DNA of 64,000 bases from Nocardia araoensis NBRC 100135. GTDB lineage: Bacteria; Actinomycetota; Actinomycetes; Mycobacteriales; Mycobacteriaceae. The DNA is taken from the NCBI RefSeq assembly GCF_000308435.1, contig NZ_BAFR01000189.1:1-64000 (forward strand). The letters run 5' to 3'. A program made the position numbers and the translations under genes. This document shows, in pieces, positions 53,002 through 62,066 of the stretch; positions within the stretch are counted from its first letter, which is position 1, and each line of letters starts with the position of its first letter. The notes below the pieces were generated by a model that saw only the letters and a program-made list of their open reading frames with translations, made no database searches and was not told the DNA's origin.

Positions 53002-53015
53002 GGAGGTGGCGGACG

Positions 53016-54245
53016 ATGACCGGTGAACTGGACTCGGTGCCTGCCGCGGTGGCGGCGATCGCGAGCGGCGGCATGGCGCTCGTCGTGGACGACGAGGACC
53101 GGGAGAACGAAGGCGATCTGGTGCTCGCCGCGGAGAAGGCGACCGCGGCGAACATCGGATTCCTGGTGCGGCACACCAGCGGCGTGCTGTGCGTGCCCAT
53201 GGCGGGTAGCGACCTGGACCGGCTGGAGCTGCCGCCGATGACAGCGGTCAACCAGGACCCGAAGGGCACCGCGTACACGGTCTCCGTGGACGCGGCGGCG
53301 GGCGTCGGCACCGGCATATCGGCCGCCGACCGCGCGCGGACCATGCGGTTGCTCGCCGATCCCGGCGCCACGCCGCGGGATTTCACTCGCCCGGGACATG
53401 TATTCCCGCTGCGCGCGCACCCGCGTGGCGTGCTGGGTCGGCCGGGGCACACCGAGGCCGCGGTCGACTTGGTGCGAATGGCGGGCCTGCGCCCGGCCGG
53501 AGTCATCGCCGAGGTGGTGCGCGACGACGGGTCGATGGCCCGGCTCCCCGACCTGCTGACCATGGCCAGGGTGCACGGAATCCCGATCATTTCCATCGCC
53601 GACCTGATCGATCACCGCCGCAGGCTGGAGCAGGGCGTCGTGCGCGTCGTCGAGACCCGGCTGCCCACCCCCTTCGGCGAGTTCCGGCTCATCGGCTATC
53701 GGGACACGACGAACAACGCCGAACATCTCGCGCTCGTGTTCGGCGCGCCGGGCGAGCGGGAGGTGCTGACCCGGGTGCACTCGGAATGTCTCACCGGTGA
53801 CGCGTTCGGCTCGCTGCGCTGCGACTGCGGCGAGCAGCTCGACGCCGCCCTGCGGGCAGTGGCCGCCGAGGGCCACGGCGTCGTGGTGTACCTGCGCGGA
53901 CAAGAGGGGCGCGGCGTCGGACTGCTGAACAAACTGCGCGCCTACGCGCTCCAGGACGGGGGCGCCGACACGGTCGACGCGAATCTGCGGCTCGGGCTGC
54001 CCGTCGACGCCCGTCACTACGGCGCCGCGGCGCGGATTCTGGCCGACCTGGGTGTGCGGTCGGTCCGGTTGCTCAGCAACAATCCGGCCAAGCAGGCGGG
54101 CTTGACCGAATACGGCATCGCCGTGCAACAGCGGATCCCGCTGCAGACCAGTCCGACCGAGCACAACGTGCGCTACCTGCGCGCCAAGCGCGACCGCATG
54201 CGCCATCAACTCAGCGACGTCGACGCCGCTGTCGCCGCTCGATGA
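53016..54245 (+). CDS. ribBA: Bifunctional RibBA: DHBP synthase / GTP cyclohydrolase II
   Basis: A 409-residue fusion that catalyses both entry steps of riboflavin synthesis. The RibB half has DDEDRENEGDL (about 25-35), THTSG-like RHTSGVLC, and HVFPLRAHP with GHTEAAVDL. The RibA half has the zinc cysteines in SECLTGDAFGSLRCDCGEQL (about 260-279) and GQEGRGVGL-type RGQEGRGVGLLNKL. No FMN riboswitch fits in the 61-bp gap upstream. Instead the operator-like 18-mer touches its RBS. It sits inside a flavoenzyme-rich catabolic block and is probably a second, dedicated copy. Confidence 0.92.
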   Translation: MTGELDSVPAAVAAIASGGMALVVDDEDRENEGDLVLAAEKATAANIGFLVRHTSGVLCVPMAGSDLDRLELPPMTAVNQDPKGTAYTVSVDAAAGVGTGISAADRARTMRLLADPGATPRDFTRPGHVFPLRAHPRGVLGRPGHTEAAVDLVRMAGLRPAGVIAEVVRDDGSMARLPDLLTMARVHGIPIISIADLIDHRRRLEQGVVRVVETRLPTPFGEFRLIGYRDTTNNAEHLALVFGAPGEREVLTRVHSECLTGDAFGSLRCDCGEQLDAALRAVAAEGHGVVVYLRGQEGRGVGLLNKLRAYALQDGGADTVDANLRLGLPVDARHYGAAARILADLGVRSVRLLSNNPAKQAGLTEYGIAVQQRIPLQTSPTEHNVRYLRAKRDRMRHQLSDVDAAVAAR

Positions 54246-54386
54246 GCGGAGCCGGTTCGGTCCGTCCGCGGTCACCGGAACGCCGCCCTCGCTGCCGCGC
54301 CGGCCGGACCCGCGGACACGTTCCTCGGAGTTGAATTTGTCCAGAACGCACTTCCGCGCCGCGCGCGGTACCTAGGGTTGACACCC

Positions 54387-56666
54387 ATGGCGCGGCGTCC
54401 CATCGGCAACCTCCCTGCCGAGGTCACCAGCTTCGTCGGGCGCCGGGAGGAACTCGCCGCCGCGAAGCGGCTGCTGCCCACGACGCGGGTGCTCACCCTG
54501 CTCGGGCCCGGCGGTGTCGGCAAGACCCGGCTGTCCCGCCAGGTCGGCGTCGCGGTCGCGCGCGCGTTCCCGGACGGGGTATGGCTGGTCGAGCTGGCCG
54601 ACGTCCACGACCCGGACCTGGTGACGGTGACCGTCGCGGAGGCATTGGCGTTGCGCGACGACACGGCGGCGCCCCTGCGGCGGCTCACCGAGTTCCTCGC
54701 GGACAAACGGCTGCTGTTGATCTTGGACAACTGCGAGCACCTGATCGACGCCTGCGCCCGGCTGGTCGGCAGGATCGTGGCCACCACCACGGAGGTCCGG
54801 GTGCTGGCGACCAGCCGGGAGGTGCTCGGCGTGCAGGGAGAACAGGTCATGCCCGTCGCGCCCCTGCCGCTACCGGACGGAGCGACCACCGACAGCGATG
54901 CGATGCGCCTGCTCGCCGAACGGGCGAGCGCCGCCAACCCCGGCTTCGCGGCCACCCCCGTCAATCGCGACGCGCTGGCCGCGATCTGCCGCAGGCTGGA
55001 CGGCATTCCGCTCGCGTTGGAACTGGCCGCGTTGCGGTTGCGCGTGTTCACTCCGGAACAGATCCTCGCCCGGCTCGACGACACCATGGGCCTGCTGAGC
55101 GCGGGACCGCGGCTCGCGCCGGAACGGCAACAGACCATCGAGGGCGCGATCCGCTGGAGCTACGACCTGTGCACCCCGGCCGAACAGCGCTTGTGGGAGC
55201 AACTGTCGGTGTTCTCCGGCGGCTTCGACATCGACGCCGCCGAAGCCGTGTGCCTGCCCGCCCCCACGGGACCGGCGGGGATCGACGCGCTGACCGGCCT
55301 GGTCGACAAGTCGGTGCTGAGCCTGCGCTACGACGGCGAGGTCGGACGGTACTCGATGCTGGAGCCGATCCGGCAGTTCGCCCGCGACCGGCTGGCCGAG
55401 CGCGGCGACGAGTCCGAGGTGCGTGCGCGTCACCGCGATCACTACCGGCGGCTGGTGCTGCGCGGCCGCACCGCGTATTGGAGTTCCGACGACGTCGCGT
55501 GGTTCCGCGAATTGAACCGCGAGCACGCGAATCTGCGCGCGGCGCTGCAGTTCGGCCTCACCGACGCACCCGAATCGGCGCTCGAGATGGCGGCGGTGCT
55601 GCGGCCGTTCTGGGAGCACAATCGCTTCCTCACCGAAGGCTACCGCTGGCTGACCGACGCGCTGACGAAGGCGAGCGAACCGACCGAGCTGCGCGCACGC
55701 GGGCTCTCCGCGGCGGCCTCGCTCGCGGCGTTGCTGTCCGACCGCGGGTCCGCGCGCCAGCTGGTCGACGAATGCGTCGCCCTGGCGCGCAGGGTCAACG
55801 CCCCCGACATCCTCGCGGAGGCGATGCTCGATTCGGCGCTGCTGGCCTTCAACGACGGCGATACCGCCCGCGCGCTCGAATTGGCCGAGACCGCGACGCA
55901 TCTGGCAGCCGAGTGCGGCCATCACGCGATGGAGATGGACAGCCTCGCCTTCGCCTTCGTGTGCGCGCTGGTGCTCGCCGACGAACGCTCGACCGCTTTC
56001 GCCGAGCGGCTGCTGGCGATCACCACCGAGCGGGGACCGCACCTGCTCGGTGGGCTGGCGCAGTGGTCGATGGGCCTGGATCATTGGCGGCGCGGCGATC
56101 AGCGTGCCGCGACGCGGTACCTCGCCCGCTCCATCGAGATGTTCAGTCTGTTCGACCGATGCGTCTGGCTCGCCTCCGGATTCGAAGGGCTGGCGTGGTC
56201 GGCGGTCGCCCGCGCCGACTTCGAGCGAGCCGCCCGCCTGCTCGGCGCCGCGGAGATCCTGGCGCGCAGCACGGTGCGCCTCGCCCACGCCATCACCGGC
56301 GTACTCGGTGACAAGATGCGCGGTCGCGTGCGAGAAGCGCTGGGCCAGAAGAAGTTCGAGGAGATATTCGACAGCGGCGCGACGCTCTCGCTGAGCGAGG
56401 CGATCGACTACGCGCTGGGACGCACGCCAGCCACGGCGCGACCGCCGCAGGCCGCCTCGGTCGAGTCACAGGCGGCGGACGTCCTCACGCGCAGGGAGAA
56501 GGACGTCGCCCGGCTGGTGGCGGCGGGCCACAGCAACAAACGCATCGCCGCCGATCTGGTGATCTCCGTGCGCACCGCCGAAACCCACGTCGAGCACATT
56601 CTCACCAAGCTCGGTTTCACTTCCCGAACCCAGATCGCGGGGTGGGTCCGCGATCACGAGCTGTGA
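54387..56666 (+). CDS. LuxR-type regulator with AfsR-like ATPase domain
   Basis: A 759-residue signal-transduction ATPase. The NB-ARC-like domain begins FVGRREELAAAKRLL, with Walker A GPGGVGKTRLSRQ (about 35-47) and Walker B LLLILDNCEHL. The winged-helix/sensor block follows (RLDGIPLALELAALRLR, LSVFSGGFDIDAAE), then TPR-like helices (about 340-640) and a C-terminal LuxR helix-turn-helix LTRREKDVARLVAAGHSNKRIAADL is abbreviated in type, at about 695-755. TAGGGT eight bases upstream suggests a leaderless ATG. It may integrate metabolic signals for the surrounding catabolic genes. Confidence 0.88.
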   Translation: MARRPIGNLPAEVTSFVGRREELAAAKRLLPTTRVLTLLGPGGVGKTRLSRQVGVAVARAFPDGVWLVELADVHDPDLVTVTVAEALALRDDTAAPLRRLTEFLADKRLLLILDNCEHLIDACARLVGRIVATTTEVRVLATSREVLGVQGEQVMPVAPLPLPDGATTDSDAMRLLAERASAANPGFAATPVNRDALAAICRRLDGIPLALELAALRLRVFTPEQILARLDDTMGLLSAGPRLAPERQQTIEGAIRWSYDLCTPAEQRLWEQLSVFSGGFDIDAAEAVCLPAPTGPAGIDALTGLVDKSVLSLRYDGEVGRYSMLEPIRQFARDRLAERGDESEVRARHRDHYRRLVLRGRTAYWSSDDVAWFRELNREHANLRAALQFGLTDAPESALEMAAVLRPFWEHNRFLTEGYRWLTDALTKASEPTELRARGLSAAASLAALLSDRGSARQLVDECVALARRVNAPDILAEAMLDSALLAFNDGDTARALELAETATHLAAECGHHAMEMDSLAFAFVCALVLADERSTAFAERLLAITTERGPHLLGGLAQWSMGLDHWRRGDQRAATRYLARSIEMFSLFDRCVWLASGFEGLAWSAVARADFERAARLLGAAEILARSTVRLAHAITGVLGDKMRGRVREALGQKKFEEIFDSGATLSLSEAIDYALGRTPATARPPQAASVESQAADVLTRREKDVARLVAAGHSNKRIAADLVISVRTAETHVEHILTKLGFTSRTQIAGWVRDHEL

Positions 56667-56685
56667 TCGACGTGGGCGGCGGTGC

Positions 56686-57849
56686 TCAGATCATCCGATC
56701 CGTGACCGGCAGGCCGAACGCGTCGCGGCCGTACAGGACGAGCGCGCGCTCGACGTCGTTGATGACGTGCACGCTTCCGGCGTGCGCGTCGCGCCAGTGC
56801 CGTTCGATCGGATTGGGTCGGCGGATCGAATGCCCGCCGGAGTTCTCGAACAGCAGATCGATGGCCTCGATGGCGCGTTCGGTGCCGCGCACCTGATCGC
56901 GGCGGCTGCGTACCCGCAGTTCGAGGGGGATCTCCTCCCCCGCCTCGGCATAGCGCAGCTGTTCGCCGATGTTGCGCTCCATCTGCAGGACGGCGGCGTC
57001 GATCTCGGAGGCGGCGCGAGCGACCCGGACGTGCGCGAACGGATCCTCGGCCGCCTTCTGCCCGCCGTAGGAGATCCGCACTCGCTCGCGCATGCGCTCG
57101 ATGTGCGCTTCGTAGGCGCCTTGGGCGGCGCCGATGATGGGTGCGGTGATGGTGTTGGAGAACACCGCGCCGAACGAGATCCGGTACAGCGGCGCGGTAT
57201 TGACCTCCTGCCCGGGCCCGCGCAGCTCGGCCTGCTCGGTCGCGCTGTAGGTCCGGTGGACGGGGACGAACGCCTTCTCGATGAGGATATCGTTGCTGCC
57301 GGTGCCCGACAGCCCCGACACGTGCCAGACGTCCTCGATGCGGTAGTCGGCGCGCGGGACCAGAACGGTCAGGTACTCCGCTCCGCCTTCGGCATTCGGC
57401 ACGACCGCGCCGAGGAAGGCCCACCGGGCGTGATCGCAGCCGGAGGAGAAGCTCCACCGACCGCTGATCTCGAAACCGCCCTCGACGGGCGTGAGCTTGC
57501 CGGTCGGCGCGTAGGACGACGAGACCAGCGTGTCCGGATCGGCGCTCCACACGTCCTCCTGCGCCCGCAGCGGGAACAACGCCAGCTGCCACGGGTGCGC
57601 GCCCAGCACCGACGACACCCACGCCGTCGACGGGCATGCCGTCGCGATGGCGCGGATCACCTCGTAGAACGCGACCGGTGAGGATTCGTCGCCGCCGAAG
57701 CGGGACGGTTGCAGCATGCGGAACACCCCGGCTTCGGTCAGCTCGCTGATGCTCTGGTCGGGCACTCTGCGCTGCAGTTCGGCGTCGGCGGCTCGCTCTC
57801 GGATCGCGGGCAGCAGATCCCGTACCCGATCGAGCACCTTGTTCGTCAT
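56686..57849 (-). CDS. hsaA: HsaA-like flavin-dependent monooxygenase
   Basis: A 387-residue acyl-CoA-dehydrogenase-fold oxygenase. The order RVPDQSISELTEAGVFRMLQ, ACPSTAWVSSVLGAHPWQLA, ISSSYAP-type VSSSYAPTGKL, WSFSSGCDHARWAFLG, LSGTGSNDILIEKAFVPVHR and HWRDAHAGSVHVINDVERA is that of HsaA. With reduced flavin from HsaB it hydroxylates 3-HSA to the catechol that HsaC cleaves. ATG 57849 has AGGAGG. It is preceded on the same strand by the KstD-like gene (97-bp gap) and lies apart from the hsaB operon. Confidence 0.88.
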   Translation of the reverse strand: MTNKVLDRVRDLLPAIRERAADAELQRRVPDQSISELTEAGVFRMLQPSRFGGDESSPVAFYEVIRAIATACPSTAWVSSVLGAHPWQLALFPLRAQEDVWSADPDTLVSSSYAPTGKLTPVEGGFEISGRWSFSSGCDHARWAFLGAVVPNAEGGAEYLTVLVPRADYRIEDVWHVSGLSGTGSNDILIEKAFVPVHRTYSATEQAELRGPGQEVNTAPLYRISFGAVFSNTITAPIIGAAQGAYEAHIERMRERVRISYGGQKAAEDPFAHVRVARAASEIDAAVLQMERNIGEQLRYAEAGEEIPLELRVRSRRDQVRGTERAIEAIDLLFENSGGHSIRRPNPIERHWRDAHAGSVHVINDVERALVLYGRDAFGLPVTDRMI

Positions 57850-57946
57850 TTGCGGTAGTCCTCCTGGTAGTGCCGTCTTTCGACGCTAGGCCGGTGCGGT
57901 GCCGTCCGGTCCGATCCATCCCGATGACCGGAACCCGCCGTCCGGA

Positions 57947-59428
57947 TCAGCTGGTGCGGGCCGCGGCGATGCCGGCGCGGCGGCCGAAGAAGGTGCCGTC
58001 GCCGAGCGAAGTGCCGCTGATGTAACCCTCGCCGTGCAGGTTGCTCGCGGCCCGGCCCGCGGCGAACAGTCCGGGGATCGCGGCGCCGTCGATATCGAGC
58101 ACGGCGCCGTCGAGGGAGGTGTGCAGACCGCCGAGGGTGAACACGGAGGCACCGGTCCCACGGCGATCACCGGATTCCGACGGTGGCCGCACCCCGGTCC
58201 GCACGTCGATCGCGGCGAGCGGCGGCGCGAGCGGACGCACCCAGCGCGGCGCCTTCTCGAACTCGGGATCCGCACCGCGCGAGGCGGAATCGTTGTAGCG
58301 GCGGACGGTGTCGGCCAGCGCGGCCGCCGGTAGACCCATCAGGTCGGCGAGTTCCTCGGCGGTCTCCGCCACGTGAGTCGGTCGCACGCCCCACCGTTGC
58401 GGTTCCGGCACTTCCTCGAAGGCTCGTTCGTCGAGCACGACCCAGGTCCGCATGCCCTGCCGGAACAGCGCCGCCTGGCCGATCCGGCCGGGATAGGTGT
58501 CCTCGTTGACGAACCGCTGCCCGTGCCCGTTCACCACGATGCCGCGCGCGGCGAGGCCGGGAACGAGCGAGATGCCGACCTGACCCGTGGACATGTGCCG
58601 CACGGCCGCGCCGAGCGCCTGCGCCATCCGGATGCCGCTTCCGTCGTCGGTGCCCGCGCTGACTTTGGTGTGCCCCAGCAGTTTCGGCGCGTGCGCGGCG
58701 AGCATGGCGTCGTTGTCGACGAATCCGCCGGTGGTCAGCACGACGCCGCGGCGAGCCCGAATGGTCAGCTCCGTGCCGTACCGGCGAGCCACCACGCCGA
58801 CGACCGCGCCGTCGCCCGCGACGACCAGGCGGGCCGCTCGGGTGTCGAAAAGCGTTGTGGCGCCAGCTGTTCGCGCGGCCTCGGCCAGGCAGTCCATGAG
58901 CAGCTTGCCGCCGAAGCCGGCAGTGGCCGGGCGATGTCCGCGCGGCGCGGGCGTGGCGAGGCCGGCGAACGGGCTGCTGTTCTCCCCCAGCCACATGAGC
59001 CCGTCGTCGGTCGGCGGCACCCACGCCGGCGCGTCCCACAGCGTGGGGTTGAACGGCACGCCGCGGTCGGCCAGCCAGTGGAAATGGGCGACGCTGTCCT
59101 CGCTGTAGCGCGTGATCTTGGCCGTGTCGGCGCTCGGACCGAGCGCCGCGGACAGGAACGCGGCCATCGCCGCCGGGTCGTCGTCGAACCCGCAGGCCCG
59201 CTGGATCGGTGTGCCGCCGCCGAGATAGATCTCGCCGCCGGACAGGGCGGAAGCGCCACCCGGACCACTCATCCGCTCCAGCACCAGAACCCGCGCGCCG
59301 CTGCCCGCCGCCTCGAATGCCGCCGCCGCTCCGGCGCACCCGTAACCGACCACCAGCACGTCGGTCTCGAGGTCGTAGGCGCGCACGTCGGCGGCCTCCC
59401 GAGGCGCGACCGAATTCCGATCACTCAT
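57947..59428 (-). CDS. KstD-like FAD-dependent dehydrogenase
   Basis: A 493-residue flavoprotein of the fumarate reductase/3-ketosteroid-delta1-dehydrogenase superfamily. N-terminal FAD motif VLVVGYGCAGAAAAFEAAG, then GPGGASALSGGEIYLGG. C-terminal GLFAAGRAASNLHGEGYISG. True KstD has SYAGAGAT-like wording near the C-terminus with the catalytic Tyr. Here it is GYISGTSLGDG, so the reaction may differ. Context with hsaA and ksh genes favours steroid ring dehydrogenation (inference). ATG 59428 has GGGAAGG. A longer frame upstream is not supported. Confidence 0.78.
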   Translation of the reverse strand: MSDRNSVAPREAADVRAYDLETDVLVVGYGCAGAAAAFEAAGSGARVLVLERMSGPGGASALSGGEIYLGGGTPIQRACGFDDDPAAMAAFLSAALGPSADTAKITRYSEDSVAHFHWLADRGVPFNPTLWDAPAWVPPTDDGLMWLGENSSPFAGLATPAPRGHRPATAGFGGKLLMDCLAEAARTAGATTLFDTRAARLVVAGDGAVVGVVARRYGTELTIRARRGVVLTTGGFVDNDAMLAAHAPKLLGHTKVSAGTDDGSGIRMAQALGAAVRHMSTGQVGISLVPGLAARGIVVNGHGQRFVNEDTYPGRIGQAALFRQGMRTWVVLDERAFEEVPEPQRWGVRPTHVAETAEELADLMGLPAAALADTVRRYNDSASRGADPEFEKAPRWVRPLAPPLAAIDVRTGVRPPSESGDRRGTGASVFTLGGLHTSLDGAVLDIDGAAIPGLFAAGRAASNLHGEGYISGTSLGDGTFFGRRAGIAAARTS

Positions 59429-59523
59429 GGGTCGACCTTCCCGTGCCGATCGCGACGGCCGGGCGCCCGTCTTGGTGAGCGACTCGCCGGTCCCGGTCAT
59501 CGGGACTGTGGTCGGTCGCGGGC

Positions 59524-59537
59524 TCGCCATATGGCGA
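59524..59537. promoter_or_regulatory. 14-bp perfect palindrome in a divergent promoter
   Basis: TCGCCATATGGCGA lies between the KstD-like gene and the plus-strand fusion gene. The ten bases CTCGCCATAT (59523-59532) also occur at 52977-52986, just before the ribBA motif, suggesting a common regulator of the two regions. Confidence 0.55.
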
Positions 59538-59590
59538 TGGTGTGTGAACGGCGTCACGTCTGCATGGGCGCCAGCGAGGAGGAAGATTTC

Positions 59591-61987
59591 ATGCGGGTCC
59601 TGGTCACCGGAGTTTCCGAGCCGACCGGTCGCGCGGTGGCGCGCATGCTGCTGGCCGCGGGCCACGACGTGGCCGGGCTGGACCGTGAACGGCACCGGTA
59701 CGTCGACCCTCGGGTCGAGGTGGTCACCGGCGACCCGGCCGACCCCGCACTGTGCGCACGGGCCGTCGCCGAGTGCGCGGCGGTGGTGCATCTGGCTGGT
59801 TCGCTCGCCGCGATCGCGACGGCGGCCCGAGCGGCCGGGGCGCGGATCGTGGTTCCGGTGGTCGCCGGTGCGGATCCGGACGCCGAGGATGTCGTGCGCG
59901 CCAGCGGGGCGGCGGCTCTGATCGTGCGCACCGCGCCGGTCGCGGGCAGGCGCATCGAGCGCGGGAGCTGGCGAATCCTGCGTCGGCTGCTCGGTTCCGG
60001 CCGGTCGGACGGATTCCAGGTGCTGCACACTGACGATTTCGAACGTTTCCTGGTGCTGGCCGCGGGATCCGCGCGCACCGGCGTGGTGGAACTGGCCGCG
60101 TCGGGTGTGGTGTCCGGCGCGGACGCGCATCGCATCCGCCGAGCCGCGGGCACCCGGATGTTACGGCGGATGGCCGGGACGCCACCGCGGGTGGACCCGA
60201 CGGCGGCACGCGACGAGTGGGGCTTTCACTGCGGATGGACCGCGTCCGAAGTGGCGGCCGACATCGTCCGCGGACTGGCCGGTCGCAGGCTCGACGGCGA
60301 CGAGTTCGTCGCCGAGCCCGGCGCGATCCCGCTGCCCGGCTATGTGATACCCACCCGCGCGGCGACTTCGGACGGACACGCCCTGGTGTCGGTCGCGCCG
60401 GAAGGACTCGAGGGCGAGTTCGACGATCGCGTCGACCCGGCCTACCCGGTGCACACCGCCACCAATACGTCCGAGGCACTGCCCGGACCGCTGACACCGC
60501 TGACCGTGGATCTGCAGGCCGGCGCGATCCGGCTGGCCAATGCCGCGATGGGCAGGATGATCGCGCTGGACGGCATCGCGCTGGAGCACTGGACCAGCCG
60601 GGTCACCACGGTGCTCGGGCACCACATCTACATCAACGCCTCCATCGGGGTGCTGGCCGCGGAGAACATGCCGGGCTGGGACGAGCAGAGCATCCGCCGT
60701 GACGTCTACGGCAACATCCCGGCCGAGATCTCGCTGACCCCGCACGGCAAGCCGCCCACCCCGACCGGATTCGCCAGTACCCGCGCGACGTGGCGCGCGG
60801 CGGGCCGGGTGCTGCGCACCGCGCTGCGCTATCGCGAGACCACCGACGGCATCAACGCCGCCGCGCATCAGGAATCCCTGGGCGCCGCGGCGATTCGGGA
60901 ACTCACCGATGAACAACTGCACGCCCGCGCCCTGCTGTGGCGGGACCGGCTGAACCAGTCCTGGGCGGCGGCGTCCATCGGGGTGATGATGACCGGCGCG
61001 GCCACGGCCATCCACTCCCGCGGCAAGGAAGCGGCGTCCGTGCCCATCGATCTGGAGAAGCTGGAGTCGGCCAGGACCATGCTCGCGGTGGAGCGGCTCG
61101 CCGCCTTGTGCCGGAGCGACACCGCGCTGCACGACGCGGCGCACGCGGGCGACGTCACCGCGGCGCGGGCGATCTCCCCTGCGTTCTCCGCCGCGCTGGA
61201 GGAGGAGCTGCGGCGGATCGGTCATCGCGGACCGGGCGAGTGCGAACTGCTCAACCCGACCTTCGGCGACCGGCCGGAGCTGCTGGTCACCGCCGCCGCC
61301 CGCGCCGCTCAGATGCCCGCGCCCAAGCGGGAACCGGTCGATCCGTCGCCCAGCCGCACCGCACGGATGGCGGCCGGAGCGACGATGGCGCGCGAACGCG
61401 TTCGCGACGCCGTCGTCCGGTACACCCACTGCCTGCGCCTGGCCGTGCGGGAGCGGGCGCAACGGCTGATCGGGCAAGGGCTGCTACGGCAGGCCGAGGA
61501 CGCCTGCTTCCTCACGCTCGACGAAATACTGTGGGCCCCGGCGGATCTGACCGAGCGGGTGGCCCGACGGCGAGCGGAGCTGACCCGGTTGCAGAGCGTC
61601 CGCATGCCGGATGTGATCGCGGGCGACTGGGAGCCGCTGCCGAATGCGGACGCATTACTGCCCGGAGACAGCCTCACCGGCATCGGGGTCTGCCCCGGCG
61701 TCGTCGAGGGCACCGTCAAACGCGTGCTGTCCCTGGACGACGACATCGAACCGGGCGACGTCCTGGTGGCCTCGGTGACCGACACCGGGCACACCGCGAT
61801 GTTCGCCTACGCTGCCGCGGTGGTCACCGACATCGGCGGTTCGGCTTCGCACGCCGCCATCGTGGCCAGGGAATTCGGCATTCCCTGCGTCGTGGACACC
61901 AAGACCGCCAGCGTCCGGCTGGCCGATGGACAGCGGGTGCGCGTCGACGGTTCGGCCGGCACGGTCACCCTGCTCGCCGACGCCTGA
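59591..61987 (+). CDS. Rossmann + PEP-utilising mobile-domain fusion (Rv2047c-like)
   Basis: A 798-residue two-part protein. Residues 1-250 form an NAD(P)-binding epimerase-like fold (VLVTGVSEPTGRAVARML, CAAVVHLAG), lacking the usual YxxxK. The remainder resembles PEP synthase/rifampicin phosphotransferase: TNTSEALPGPLTPLT, a helical core (RDAVVRYTHCLRLAVRERAQ) and a swivelling phosphohistidine domain with GGSASHAAIVAREFGIPC near residue 755. The ATP-grasp domain of those enzymes is absent. Mycobacterium tuberculosis Rv2047c has, as I recall, the same architecture. Function is unknown. RBS GAGGAGG precedes ATG 59591. Confidence 0.85.
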   Translation: MRVLVTGVSEPTGRAVARMLLAAGHDVAGLDRERHRYVDPRVEVVTGDPADPALCARAVAECAAVVHLAGSLAAIATAARAAGARIVVPVVAGADPDAEDVVRASGAAALIVRTAPVAGRRIERGSWRILRRLLGSGRSDGFQVLHTDDFERFLVLAAGSARTGVVELAASGVVSGADAHRIRRAAGTRMLRRMAGTPPRVDPTAARDEWGFHCGWTASEVAADIVRGLAGRRLDGDEFVAEPGAIPLPGYVIPTRAATSDGHALVSVAPEGLEGEFDDRVDPAYPVHTATNTSEALPGPLTPLTVDLQAGAIRLANAAMGRMIALDGIALEHWTSRVTTVLGHHIYINASIGVLAAENMPGWDEQSIRRDVYGNIPAEISLTPHGKPPTPTGFASTRATWRAAGRVLRTALRYRETTDGINAAAHQESLGAAAIRELTDEQLHARALLWRDRLNQSWAAASIGVMMTGAATAIHSRGKEAASVPIDLEKLESARTMLAVERLAALCRSDTALHDAAHAGDVTAARAISPAFSAALEEELRRIGHRGPGECELLNPTFGDRPELLVTAAARAAQMPAPKREPVDPSPSRTARMAAGATMARERVRDAVVRYTHCLRLAVRERAQRLIGQGLLRQAEDACFLTLDEILWAPADLTERVARRRAELTRLQSVRMPDVIAGDWEPLPNADALLPGDSLTGIGVCPGVVEGTVKRVLSLDDDIEPGDVLVASVTDTGHTAMFAYAAAVVTDIGGSASHAAIVAREFGIPCVVDTKTASVRLADGQRVRVDGSAGTVTLLADA

Positions 61988-61992
61988 GCCGT

Positions 61993-62015
61993 GGCCGGGG
62001 TCGCGCACCCCGGCC
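61993..62015 (+). terminator. Hairpin after the fusion gene
   Basis: GGCCGGGGT (61993-62001) pairs with ACCCCGGCC (62007-62015) over a five-base loop, six bases after the stop of the fusion gene. The phosphatase gene starts about 50 bases later. Confidence 0.7.
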
Positions 62016-62066
62016 CACTTTCCGGTTCGGCGTCGCCGGGCCGCGACCTATGGAAGGAATGAGACA

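Noticed and set aside
52955..53015. FMN riboswitch upstream of ribBA
   Set aside because: Only 61 bases separate padR and ribBA, too short for the aptamer, and the conserved loops are absent.
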